Source of the DNA: Nocardia sienata NBRC 100364
GTDB lineage: Bacteria; Actinomycetota; Actinomycetes; Mycobacteriales; Mycobacteriaceae
Reading direction: 5' to 3'
Length of the DNA stretch: 64,000 nt
Assembly (NCBI RefSeq): GCF_001613205.1
Contig: NZ_BDBX01000031.1
Span: 1 to 64,000, forward strand
The position numbers and the translations under genes were made by a program. Each line of letters begins with the position of its first letter. The first letter of the stretch is position 1. The notes under the pieces were generated by a model, which saw nothing but the letters and a program-made list of their open reading frames with translations, ran no database searches and was not told the DNA's origin. Positions 8,523 through 16,673 of the stretch are shown here, piece after piece.

Positions 8523-9530
8523 TCACCGAAGGGCATCCGCGATGGTGTCGACTCGGTTGGTCCAGACGAGACCGGTGAATCCGGCGGGAATCCGTTCGAG
8601 GGATTCGAGGGTATCGAAGCCCTCGGAGAAATCGCCGGAACCGGCCACCAGTACGATCCGGGCGTCCGCGTCGGCCATGCGCTCGGCGAACTGCTCGGGC
8701 CATCCCCACAGCCAGAGCGCGTAGCCTTCGGGAATGTGCAGTTGGGTGTGGTGACAGGCATCGGGTGCCGCGCCCGTCCAACCCACTGCCTCGTACCGTC
8801 CCAGGCAGTCGATCATGATCTGCTTGGACATGACGCGCACGTCCGGCAGACGCGCGTGGAGCGCGGCGATCGGCTTGTCGCCGCCGTAAACGGTGAGCCG
8901 GTCCGATTTCTCGACGGCCAGCCGGTCGGCCAGGGCCGCGCCCTCGGCGGGATCGTTGCTCTTGATGTGGATCAGCAGCGACTGGGTGGGGAAGGCGGCG
9001 AGCACCTCGTCGAGCGTGGGCATGAGGCCGACGCCCTTGCCGCGGAAGGGGTAGGTTTTGCCGCCGTCGGCGGTGTAGCCGTACCCGATATCGAGTGCGC
9101 GCAGCTCGTCCATGGTGTGATCACGGGTGGTGCCGGTGCCGTCGGTGCGGCAGTCGACAGTCCAGTCGTGGAAGACCGCGAACTGGCCGTCGGCGGTCCA
9201 CTGGACGTCGAACTCGACCTGATCGGCGCCCGCGTCGAACGCGGCTCGGATCCCGGCGACGGTGTTCTCCAGATAGTCGTGCACCGGTGGGTTGATCCGT
9301 GAGGCGGTGCAGGTATCGGCATCGACGCCGTCCATCGGGTAGGTCTGTGCCATGCCACGATGCGCGAGCACCAGCGGCCGGCCACCGGGCTCGGCGCCGG
9401 CGGGCAGAGTTGTGTTGCCGGTGAACAGAAACCCTGCCAGCAGCGTGATCACCGTGGCGGGCATCCAGTAGTGCTTTTTCTTCCGGCGCCGCTGCGGGGT
9501 TGCGGGCGGAACTGTTCCTGACGCGGACAT
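8523..9530 (-). CDS. Glycerophosphodiester phosphodiesterase, membrane-anchored or secreted
   Basis: Hydrolyses glycerophosphodiesters to glycerol-3-phosphate and an alcohol; the metal-dependent enzyme adopts a TIM barrel. The 335 aa protein has a basic N-terminus (RRRKKKHYW), one membrane-spanning or signal segment (about residues 21-45), then the GDPD signature: LAHRG (catalytic His), ENTVAGIRAAFDAGAD, VEFDVQWTADG and VFHDWTVD (second catalytic His). ATG 9530 has GAGGATA about 7 nt upstream; reading further upstream to 9737 adds a low-quality Arg/Pro tail. The active site should face outside the membrane. Confidence 0.9.
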   Translation of the reverse strand: MSASGTVPPATPQRRRKKKHYWMPATVITLLAGFLFTGNTTLPAGAEPGGRPLVLAHRGMAQTYPMDGVDADTCTASRINPPVHDYLENTVAGIRAAFDAGADQVEFDVQWTADGQFAVFHDWTVDCRTDGTGTTRDHTMDELRALDIGYGYTADGGKTYPFRGKGVGLMPTLDEVLAAFPTQSLLIHIKSNDPAEGAALADRLAVEKSDRLTVYGGDKPIAALHARLPDVRVMSKQIMIDCLGRYEAVGWTGAAPDACHHTQLHIPEGYALWLWGWPEQFAERMADADARIVLVAGSGDFSEGFDTLESLERIPAGFTGLVWTNRVDTIADALR

Positions 9531-9785
9531 GCCGGATATCCTCGCAGGCTTCCGACGCAACTCGCGAGTACGGCCGAAACGCCGATAATGTTGTGTGCCT
9601 TCGCTTTCGGCATCACCGAGAGGGGTCGGCCGCTGACTCGGACGAGACGAGCCGAGAGACCGGCGACCGGTGCAGGCGCGGGAACCGGGCTGCTGCCGAG
9701 GCCGCATCCCGGCAGTCGGCTCCGGTCGGGGCCGCATCCACGTCCGGACACCGATCGGCCGGATACCGGCGCGAACCGGCTGCGG

Positions 9786-10484
9786 TCAGGGCTCGGGCCG
9801 TTCGTGGACGGTGAGCAGGAGGTGATCGAAGCGGGTACGGGTGGGTGTTTCGGCGCCGCCGAACTCGCCTACCGCGGCGACCAGTTTGGCGGCCAGATCG
9901 CGGAGTTTGGTGTTGGTCTCCTGCGACCGCCAGATCAGTACCCGGAAGGCCTGCTCGGCGGAGATCCCGTAGATCATCATCACCGCGCCCTTGGCCTGCT
10001 CGATCAGTTCCCGTGCCGCGACCATCCCGGGTATCGCGGCGTCGAGGGCTTCCTGGCGCTCTTCGCCGAGGGTGTCGGTGATATCGATGTAGTAGCCGGT
10101 GGTGCCGGTCACCGCGCCGGTGTCGTCGAACATCTGATCCCCGACAACCAGTACATGGTGTATCCGGCCGGCGGTATCGATGACGCGGTGGCGGCTGCTG
10201 AACGGCGCACCGGCGCTCACCACCAGCGCCAACGTGTCGGCGACCCCGCCGCGGTCCTCGGGATGCTTGTGCGCCAGCAGCAACTCGGTGGTCGGTTCCA
10301 CCTCGCCGGGGGCGTAGCCGTGCAGGGCCGCGACCTCGTCGGACCACTCCCAGCGCTGTTCGGCCAGCCAGAACCGGAAAATGCCCGTGCGCTGCGGCAC
10401 CGGCACCATCGGCCCCGGACCCTGTGAAACGCTTTCCTTCCTCACCCGCTCATTCTCCTGCATGCCTCCATCGCGTGAGAACAT
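9786..10484 (-). CDS. PAS and ANTAR domain regulator
   Basis: Putative antitermination regulator that senses a signal through a PAS domain and binds RNA through ANTAR. The PAS fold covers about residues 30-140 (FRFWLAEQRWEWSDEV ... GYYIDITDT). The ANTAR three-helix domain lies at about 155-210 and contains the conserved AKGAVMMIYGISAEQAFRVL. At 232 aa it is a normal length for stand-alone actinobacterial PAS-ANTAR proteins. Start alternatives are ATG 10463 (MQENER) and GTG 10445, which has a GGAG 9 nt upstream; none is decisive. The RNA targets are not identifiable here. Confidence 0.87.
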   Translation of the reverse strand: MFSRDGGMQENERVRKESVSQGPGPMVPVPQRTGIFRFWLAEQRWEWSDEVAALHGYAPGEVEPTTELLLAHKHPEDRGGVADTLALVVSAGAPFSSRHRVIDTAGRIHHVLVVGDQMFDDTGAVTGTTGYYIDITDTLGEERQEALDAAIPGMVAARELIEQAKGAVMMIYGISAEQAFRVLIWRSQETNTKLRDLAAKLVAAVGEFGGAETPTRTRFDHLLLTVHERPEP

Positions 10485-10579
10485 GATCTACCAGTTGCCC
10501 GTCGACAACGCCCATCTTCCACAAATCCTCGACGAAGGCGAACGGGCAACCGGTGGATAACCGCGCGGATTCCGCTGTT

Positions 10580-11449
10580 CTACTCGGTCACATACCCGGC
10601 GGCGGTCCCGGGACGATCCGCTGGGGGACCGATTACGGAGAGAAGCCGGAGTTTGTCGTAGCTTTCGCTACCGGGGACGGCGGTGTAGACGAGGAGCAGG
10701 TGGGACTGTTCGGGGTCCAGGAGTGTCTGGCAGGTCAGTTCCAGGGCGCCGACCTCGGGGTGTGCGTAGCGTTTGACGCCGTTGTAGTGGATGCCGATTT
10801 CGTGCCGGTCCCAGACGGCGCGGAATTCTTCGCTGCGGTCGAGCAGGAGGTCCAGGAGCTGGGCGGCCCGTGATCCGGGTCCGCGCAGGGTGACCATCTT
10901 GCGCAGTCCGGCCGCGAAGACGCGGGAGTGCAGCGTGTGGTCGTCCGGGTGGTACAGGGCCCGGGTCGCGGGGTCGGTGAACCACCGGTAGCCGATGCTG
11001 CGGGCCGGACCGGTGTATCGGGTGGTGTCGCCGGTGAGCGCGACGCCGAGCGGGGTCTGCCGCAGGGTCTCGCCCAGTTCGGTGACGATCTCGGCGGGCG
11101 TATCGGTGAGCCGGTCGAAGATACGGAGCAGGCCGGGACCGATGTGCTCGCTGGTTGCGCCGCGCGCGGGTGAGTTGTGCCCGGCGAGGCGGAACAGGTG
11201 GTCGCGTTCGTCGAGGGACAGATGCAGGCCCTGCGCTATCGAGGCGATCATCTGCTCGGACGGGTGTGGTCCGCGGGCCCGCTCGAGCCGGCTGTAGTAG
11301 TCGGCGGAGATGTGACAGAGCGTGGCGACTTCCTCGCGGCGCAGACCGGCGGTTCTACGCCGTTGCCCGCGTGGGAGACCGACGTCTTCGGGTTGAAGTG
11401 ACTCTCGACGGCGGCGGAGGAACTCGGCGAGCCCCGCTCGATCGATCAC
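10580..11449 (-). CDS. XRE-type helix-turn-helix regulator with MmyB-like ligand domain
   Basis: Transcription regulator of 289 aa. The N-terminal HTH (about residues 5-75: LAEFLRRRRE, GLRREEVATL, YYSRLERARGP) is followed by the MmyB-like C-terminal domain (about 105-275) shared by many actinobacterial XRE proteins and proposed to bind a small hydrophobic ligand. GTG 11449 has an excellent GGAGGAG site 5 nt upstream; the in-frame ATG at 11647 lies inside the divergent SDR gene and has no support. The divergent SDR (start 11641) is the usual target of such regulators, so 11450-11640 likely carries the shared operator, although no clear palindrome was found. Confidence 0.92.
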   Translation of the reverse strand: MIDRAGLAEFLRRRRESLQPEDVGLPRGQRRRTAGLRREEVATLCHISADYYSRLERARGPHPSEQMIASIAQGLHLSLDERDHLFRLAGHNSPARGATSEHIGPGLLRIFDRLTDTPAEIVTELGETLRQTPLGVALTGDTTRYTGPARSIGYRWFTDPATRALYHPDDHTLHSRVFAAGLRKMVTLRGPGSRAAQLLDLLLDRSEEFRAVWDRHEIGIHYNGVKRYAHPEVGALELTCQTLLDPEQSHLLLVYTAVPGSESYDKLRLLSVIGPPADRPGTAAGYVTE

Positions 11450-11640
11450 AGCTGCTCCTCCTCCGGTCCGGTGATGTTCAGTCTGCCGTCGGCGACGGAT
11501 CGCTACCTGGGCTCGTCGATCCCCCTTTCGAGTGACGGCGCCCCGGTCTCGCCTGCCTGGGATCGAGAGGCCGTGGATATCACCGTGGCCCGCCCGCACT
11601 CTGAGTTCATACCCACTGTCCACGAAACCAGGAGCAGCGC

Positions 11641-12639
11641 ATGGCACGCACCCGACCGGACCTCACCGTTGCCGATCTCTCCGGAAAGCTGGCCGTCGTC
11701 ACCGGCGCCAGCGACGGCGTCGGGCTGGCGCTGGCGACCCGCTTGGCCGGCGCCGGCGCCGAGGTTCTCATGCCCGTCCGTAACCCGCGCAAGGGCGAAG
11801 CGGCGGTCGCGAAGATCGAGCAGCGGCATCCGGAAGCGGTCGTGTCCCTGCGCGACCTCGACCTGTCGTCGTTGGACTCGGTGGCCGCGCTCGGGGATAC
11901 TCTGCGCGGCGAGAACCGGCCGATCCACATCCTGGTCGCCAACGCCGGCGTGATGACCCCGCCGGACCGGCAGACCACCGCCGACGGATTCGAGCTACAG
12001 TTCGGCAGCAACCACCTGGGACATTTCGCTCTCATCGCCCATCTGCTGCCCCTGCTGCGCGCGGGACGTGCGCGCGTGACCTCCCAGATCAGTGTCGCCG
12101 CGAACGAGAACGCCATCAACTGGGAGGACCTGAACTGGGAGCGGTCCTACCACGGCCGGCGCGCGTACAGTCAGTCCAAGATCGCTTTCGGTCTGTTCGG
12201 GCTCGAACTGGATCGGCGGAGCCGGGCCGCGGGCTGGGGGATCACCAGCAACCTCTCCCATCCCGGTGTCGTCCCCACCAGCCTGCTGGCCGCCCGCCCC
12301 GAGGTCGGCCGGGCACGCGACACCGTCGCGGTGCGTGCCATCCGTGCGTTGTCCCGCCGCGGCATCCTTTTCGGGACGGTGGAGACCGCACTGCTTCCGG
12401 CCCTGCTGGCAGCCACCGCACCGGACGCGCGTGGCGCCTGCCTGTACGGTCCCAGCGGTTTCCGGCAACTGTCCGGCCCGCCCGCCGAACAGGCCCTCTA
12501 CTCCCGGTTGCGCAACGAGGACCACGCGAAACGCATTTGGGAGATCTCCGAGAAGTCGACCCGTACATCTTTTCCGGTCGCCGAGCCTGCCCGGCCCGGC
12601 TCCGAGTCGGCAGGTTCCGCCGATCCCGGGGTGCGGTGA
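11641..12639 (+). CDS. Short-chain dehydrogenase/reductase
   Basis: NAD(P)-dependent oxidoreductase of 332 aa, similar in plan to retinol-dehydrogenase/protochlorophyllide-reductase-like SDRs. Nucleotide-binding motif TGASDGVG (21-28), NAG (101-103), active-site Tyr176 and Lys180 in YSQSK, and a candidate catalytic Ser in VTSQIS (148 or 151). The start has a GGAGCAGCGC stretch about 8 nt before the ATG. It is divergent from the XRE regulator, the common regulator/SDR pairing in actinobacteria. The substrate is unknown. Confidence 0.93.
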   Translation: MARTRPDLTVADLSGKLAVVTGASDGVGLALATRLAGAGAEVLMPVRNPRKGEAAVAKIEQRHPEAVVSLRDLDLSSLDSVAALGDTLRGENRPIHILVANAGVMTPPDRQTTADGFELQFGSNHLGHFALIAHLLPLLRAGRARVTSQISVAANENAINWEDLNWERSYHGRRAYSQSKIAFGLFGLELDRRSRAAGWGITSNLSHPGVVPTSLLAARPEVGRARDTVAVRAIRALSRRGILFGTVETALLPALLAATAPDARGACLYGPSGFRQLSGPPAEQALYSRLRNEDHAKRIWEISEKSTRTSFPVAEPARPGSESAGSADPGVR

Positions 12640-12751
12640 TCAGCGTGCGCCCCGATACGCGCGGACCGCAGCCGAGTCGGCGCAACGCCCTTCCGGTGCC
12701 CGGCCGGCAGAACACGGCGGCGCAGCCCGGCCGGTGAGCTGAGGGCGGAGC

Positions 12752-13438
12752 TCAGCGGGGTAGTTCCGCTCTGGCGTAGACCAGCGCGTAGACGATCAGT
12801 GCGGTGCCGAGCGCGGCGAACAGCACCCGTACGGTGACGGGCCCGAAGCGGGCCAGGGCCCGTACCACCCGCCGGTAGATCCGTTGGGCCCGCGGCGTGC
12901 GCCGCAATGCCAGTGCCAGCACCAGCAGTGGTGGAAGCAGCGCCAGGGCGCAGTAGACCAGTACGATCATCGGCCAGCCCGCCGGCGGCGGCCGGTGGGA
13001 GGACAGCATCGCCAGCGCGGTCAGATAGGGGATGGCGGTCGGGGCCTGAGCGAAGCCGATCGCCATTCCGGCCACTGCGAGCATCGCGGGACGCCGGCGC
13101 AGGGTGATGGTCCACTCCGGTGGGTCGGCCGTGCCGGTGGTGCGCACACAGGCCAGGGCGATCAGCACGGCGCCGGCGACGAGTTCGCCCCAGAAGCGGA
13201 GGGTGGCAGTGAGCTGGAAGTCGAGGAGTTCGGTGAGCCAGTTCAGTCCCAGGACCGTGGCCAGGCCGAAGGTGGTGGTGAGGACGAAGACACCGCCGAG
13301 GAAGGCCAATCCGCCCGGTAGCGGCGAGCGCCGGGCGAGCCGGCTGTCGACGATGACGGCGGTGGTGACTCCGATGAGTAGCACGTCGAGGGAGTCGAGG
13401 AACGCCAGCCCCGCCATGGCCAGCAGAAGAGTCATCAT
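12752..13438 (-). CDS. GAP-family (Sap-like) membrane protein
   Basis: Multi-pass membrane protein of 228 aa, resembling the GAP/Sap family (peptidoglycolipid- or sulfolipid-addressing proteins) found in mycolate-containing bacteria. Six hydrophobic helices are visible, the first at the N-terminus (LLLAMAGLAFLDSLDVLLIGV) with the Asp in the DSLD motif of this family. A conserved helix GMAIGFAQAPTAIPYLTAL and the final pair VRVLFAALGTALIVYAL follow. ATG 13438 or 13435 is preferred; upstream in-frame sequence to 13939 is Arg/Pro-rich. In mycobacteria such proteins help lipids reach the surface; the cargo here is unknown. Confidence 0.8.
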   Translation of the reverse strand: MMTLLLAMAGLAFLDSLDVLLIGVTTAVIVDSRLARRSPLPGGLAFLGGVFVLTTTFGLATVLGLNWLTELLDFQLTATLRFWGELVAGAVLIALACVRTTGTADPPEWTITLRRRPAMLAVAGMAIGFAQAPTAIPYLTALAMLSSHRPPPAGWPMIVLVYCALALLPPLLVLALALRRTPRAQRIYRRVVRALARFGPVTVRVLFAALGTALIVYALVYARAELPR

Positions 13439-13557
13439 TTCCGACCGAACATACGGCACCCCATCGCGGGCCCAGCGTCCTCGGGTGGGGCGCGTACGGC
13501 GATCAGGACCGAGTATCGCGCGATTGTTCATCGTGATCAGGTGATACGCGGGGCCGA

Positions 13558-13582
13558 CCGCCCGCGCCGGCCCGGCGGGCGG
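13558..13582. terminator. Probable terminator hairpin
   Basis: CCGCCCGC and GCGGGCGG form an 8-bp GC-only stem with a 9-nt spacer. It lies 70 bp past the stop of the cupin-like gene on the minus strand and before the GAP-family gene, so it probably ends the five-gene locus. There is no T run, so confidence is moderate. Confidence 0.5.
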
Positions 13583-13650
13583 GCACAGCGCAGCGCCGGT
13601 GCCGGTCGGACCGGGAGCCGACCCGGTACGGCACAGTTCGCGGAAACCGC

Positions 13651-14394
13651 TCAGGACCCGCGGGGAGTGAGATCGGTGCAGGTGGCGGCGTCCGGTAGTG
13701 CCCGCGCGAGGAAGACGGTCTGGGCCATCATCCTGTAGCCCGCCATTCCTTCGCGCAGGATCTCGATCGACTCCTCCGGGTGCACCGAATCGATCACCGC
13801 GTTCGGGCCCACGGCGTTGAACTGATGACTGACGCCGCGGGGGATCTGCATATCCACGAACGAGCACGGCGGCACGATCAGGTTGTAGCGGGTGCGGTGC
13901 ACGCCGGGCGGGGTGTCGGGCAGGTTGTCGGTGAAACACTCCGGCCGGAAGGGCGTCACTCCGGGAATATCGGTGACAACGAAGGGGGACAGCGCGCCGA
14001 CCCGGATATGAGTGCCGGGACCGGTCATCATGCGGACGAAACGCAGCCCGGTGTGCAGGTGCATCCGCGAGCAGATACCGCGTTCGCCGGCGTCGTAGAA
14101 ATCCATGAGGTAGCGGTCGGCGAAGAAACCTTCGAAAGGGGTTTCCAGCAGGTAGACATCGCCTTCTTCGAAGGTCTGCGCGCGCACGACGCCCTGGGCG
14201 TCGGGTGTGCTCGCCGCGTGGGTGGCTTTGGCGGTCCGGACGATCTGCGCGAACGCGTCCACCACGACCTCGGCCACCTCGGGCGCGAACCGCGCCACCG
14301 GTGTCACGACATTACGGCCCGCGTCCTGGAATTCGGCGAGGTCGTGGATCTCGTTCTCGTCGTCGGCATGGTTCTTGATGCGTGGCTCGGTCAT
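13651..14394 (-). CDS. Cupin-like protein, last gene of the five-gene locus
   Basis: 247 aa protein of unknown role. The middle shows a cupin-like pattern: MHLHTGLRFVRMM (two candidate metal-binding His), then VDMQIPRGVSHQFNAVG and AVIDSVHPEE (a further His in each, as in cupin motif 2). There is no signal peptide or membrane helix. The N-terminal 40 residues are acidic. ATG 14394 lies 37 bp after the stop of the asparagine-synthetase-like gene, so it is probably co-transcribed. A metal-dependent dioxygenase, isomerase or sensor role is possible; none can be assigned. Confidence 0.7.
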   Translation of the reverse strand: MTEPRIKNHADDENEIHDLAEFQDAGRNVVTPVARFAPEVAEVVVDAFAQIVRTAKATHAASTPDAQGVVRAQTFEEGDVYLLETPFEGFFADRYLMDFYDAGERGICSRMHLHTGLRFVRMMTGPGTHIRVGALSPFVVTDIPGVTPFRPECFTDNLPDTPPGVHRTRYNLIVPPCSFVDMQIPRGVSHQFNAVGPNAVIDSVHPEESIEILREGMAGYRMMAQTVFLARALPDAATCTDLTPRGS

Positions 14395-14431
14395 CGGGCC
14401 GACTCCTCGGTACTGGACGTGCGGCCGGCGG

Positions 14432-16156
14432 TCACGGCCCCACCTCGAACGAACGAAGCCATAATTCCAGCGACAGCACCAGCCACAGTTTGCCGCCCTG
14501 CCGGGGAAGCAGCGCCCCCTCGCCGCGCAACCAGGCGCGCACGGCGTCCTGCCGGAAGAGTCCGCGGTCGCGCGCGGCGCGGCCGAGCAGCAGATCGTGG
14601 ACCGGATCGCGAAGCGGGCCGTCCAGCCACTGCTGCACCGGTACCCGCATACCGCTTTTGGGGCGGTCGACGATGGTGGGCGGCAGCAGATCCCGTACAG
14701 CCTCCTTGAGAATCCATTTCTCGCTGGTGCCCGCCAGTTTCGCGGTGGGCGGTACGGCGAAGGAGTGGTCGACGACGGCGCGGTCGAACAGTGGTGCGCG
14801 GCCCTCGATGCCGCTGGCGGCGGTCAGGCGCTCCACCTTGGTCAGGATGTGGTGGGCGCCCTTGGTTCGCAGGTTGGTGTGGAGTAGCTGGTTGAGCAGG
14901 CTGCTCATCCGGCCCCCGCGCAGGTAGGGAGCGACGTGTTCGGCCGGAGACGGCGCTCCGGCCAGTTCGGCGAGTGTCTCCGGGGTCAGCAGGGTCGGTA
15001 GATCGCCATAGCATTTGCGGTAGCTGTCCAGATACGCGTGGGCGCGGGCATCGGGATCAGGGTCCTCACGGGAGAGTTCGAAGATCAGCATCGCCAGGTT
15101 CTTGGGGCCGCCGAACACCGGGTCGCCGCCCTCTCCGTTGAGCGCGACGCGGATTCCGTCGGCGGCGACGGCTTCGGCGAGCATCAGGTTCGGCACGGTG
15201 AGCGGATCACCGACCGGGCAGTCGAGCAGGCCCACCGTATCCGCCAGCCGGGCCGCGATCGTCTCGCCGGGCACCGTGAGCACCCGGTGCTCGGTACCGC
15301 AGTGCGCCGCGACGAGCCCGGAGTAGCCGAGTTCGTCCGGGGCGGTGGCGCCGAAGCTGATCGAATAGGTATGGACCGCCCGGTCGTGCGCTTTCGCGGC
15401 GAGCGCGGTGACCAGACTGCTGTCGATCCCGCCGGACAGCAGCACGCCTACGGGTTCACCGGACGGAAGCCGCCGGGCGACGGCGTCTTCGAGCAGGGCA
15501 CGGAGCGCCGAAATGTGTTCGTCGACAGACCGCTCGTCCGCGGTCTCGCGCGGTTCCCAGAACGTGTGCTCGTCGGAGGTGCCGTCCGGGCGCAGCCGCA
15601 CACAGCGGCCGGGGAGCACCTCGTGGATATCGCGTAGCAGGGTTTCGCGTCCGGGCAGGTAGGCGAAGGTCAGGAAGGACCGCACCGCGGGGAGGTGCAG
15701 ACCTGTGCGTAGCGCGGGCCAGCGGTGCAGCGCACGTAAGGAGGTCGAAGCGGCCCAGCCCGCCGCCGAACGGGCGTGGAAGAGGGTTCGGGTGCCCAGA
15801 TGATCGCGCGCGAGCACCAGATCGGGTCCGTCGGCGATGGCGAGGGCGAACATCCCCTCGGCGGCGGCGAGGCCCGCGGTGCCGAAACGGGCGTAGCAGC
15901 GCAGGAGCAGTTCACCGTCGGGCCCGCCGGGCGGTGGAGCTTCGGTGCCGAGGCGCGCGCGTAGCCGGTCGGCGTTGAACAGCGTGACCTCGCCGACCGC
16001 CCTCAGCTCCCCGGCGACGAAGGGCCCGTGCGCGGTACCCGGCCCGTCGAGCAGGCCCAGGGCGTGGCCACCGCGGACCGTGACCGGCTCACCACCGACG
16101 GCCCGCAGGTGGGCGGACGGATCGTCGCCGCTCAGGAACGCACACCATCGAGACAT
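14432..16156 (-). CDS. Asparagine-synthetase-like amidotransferase with displaced Cys
   Basis: AsnB-family enzyme of 574 aa that should activate a carboxylate as an AMP ester and attack it with an amine. The C-terminal synthetase domain is intact: PPi-loop SGGIDSS (241-247), GEGGD (341-345) and KWILKEAVRDLLP. The N-terminal glutaminase-like domain is complete in outline (VTLFNADRL, ARDHLGTRTLF), but the nucleophile Cys, which must be N-terminal, is at position 5 (MSRWC), and no in-frame start allows Met-Cys. It therefore either needs processing of four residues or uses no glutamine-derived ammonia, as in beta-lactam synthetase and lasso cyclases. It starts 7 bp after the acidic-tail gene. The substrate is unknown; ordinary asparagine synthesis is less likely. 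Confidence 0.82.
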   Translation of the reverse strand: MSRWCAFLSGDDPSAHLRAVGGEPVTVRGGHALGLLDGPGTAHGPFVAGELRAVGEVTLFNADRLRARLGTEAPPPGGPDGELLLRCYARFGTAGLAAAEGMFALAIADGPDLVLARDHLGTRTLFHARSAAGWAASTSLRALHRWPALRTGLHLPAVRSFLTFAYLPGRETLLRDIHEVLPGRCVRLRPDGTSDEHTFWEPRETADERSVDEHISALRALLEDAVARRLPSGEPVGVLLSGGIDSSLVTALAAKAHDRAVHTYSISFGATAPDELGYSGLVAAHCGTEHRVLTVPGETIAARLADTVGLLDCPVGDPLTVPNLMLAEAVAADGIRVALNGEGGDPVFGGPKNLAMLIFELSREDPDPDARAHAYLDSYRKCYGDLPTLLTPETLAELAGAPSPAEHVAPYLRGGRMSSLLNQLLHTNLRTKGAHHILTKVERLTAASGIEGRAPLFDRAVVDHSFAVPPTAKLAGTSEKWILKEAVRDLLPPTIVDRPKSGMRVPVQQWLDGPLRDPVHDLLLGRAARDRGLFRQDAVRAWLRGEGALLPRQGGKLWLVLSLELWLRSFEVGP

Positions 16157-16163
16157 TCAGTAC

Positions 16164-16646
16164 TCACCCGAAATCGTCGTCGTCACCGTATCCGTCGTTC
16201 CAGTCGCCGTAGTCGCCGTCGCTTTCGCCGCCCCCGCTGCCGGTTTGCGTCGCCTGGTTGCGCAGTTCCTCTTCCTCCTCCGGGCTCAACGACATCGGCG
16301 GCAGCACCAGCGCGCCGAGCAGGGCGCCACCGGCGACGCCGGCGAGGATCGTGCCGAGCCGGCCGCCGAAGGACGAGCGGTTGACCGTCAGCACGCTGTC
16401 GCTCCACAGGGTGCGGCCGTATCCGGATTCGCGTCCGTAACGGACCGAGCCGTCGTGCAGGGTCCGTTTGACGATCCGTCGGCCCAGCGGCTCGTCGACC
16501 CCGGAGCCACCCCGGTCGTCCTGCCAGGTGACCGTGGCGCCCGGACCGCGGCGCCGCCACTCCTGCCTCCCGTCGGCGTAGCGCCGGTGCACGGTGTGGT
16601 CGGCGAGCAGCTCATCGGTATAGGCGAGGTGCTGGTATCGGGACAC
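16164..16646 (-). CDS. Hypothetical membrane protein with acidic Gly/Asp/Tyr tail
   Basis: Unrecognised 160 aa protein. Residues 1-85 are soluble, with short repeats of the type RRYADGRQEW and RTLHDGSVRYG. One glycine-rich membrane helix follows (about 97-118, ILAGVAGGALLGALVLPP), then PEEEEEL and an extreme tail rich in Gly, Asp, Trp and Tyr (DGDYGDWNDGYGDDDDFG). GTG 16646 has a strong GAGGAGG ribosome binding site about 5 nt upstream. It sits between a Toprim-like gene and the AsnB-like gene, with gaps of 27 and 7 bp, so it belongs to the same operon. The tail could be a charge-rich localisation segment or a modified peptide; nothing in the sequence decides. Confidence 0.75.
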   Translation of the reverse strand: MSRYQHLAYTDELLADHTVHRRYADGRQEWRRRGPGATVTWQDDRGGSGVDEPLGRRIVKRTLHDGSVRYGRESGYGRTLWSDSVLTVNRSSFGGRLGTILAGVAGGALLGALVLPPMSLSPEEEEELRNQATQTGSGGGESDGDYGDWNDGYGDDDDFG

Positions 16647-16673
16647 AGTGGCCTCCTCTCGTGCGACGAATGC

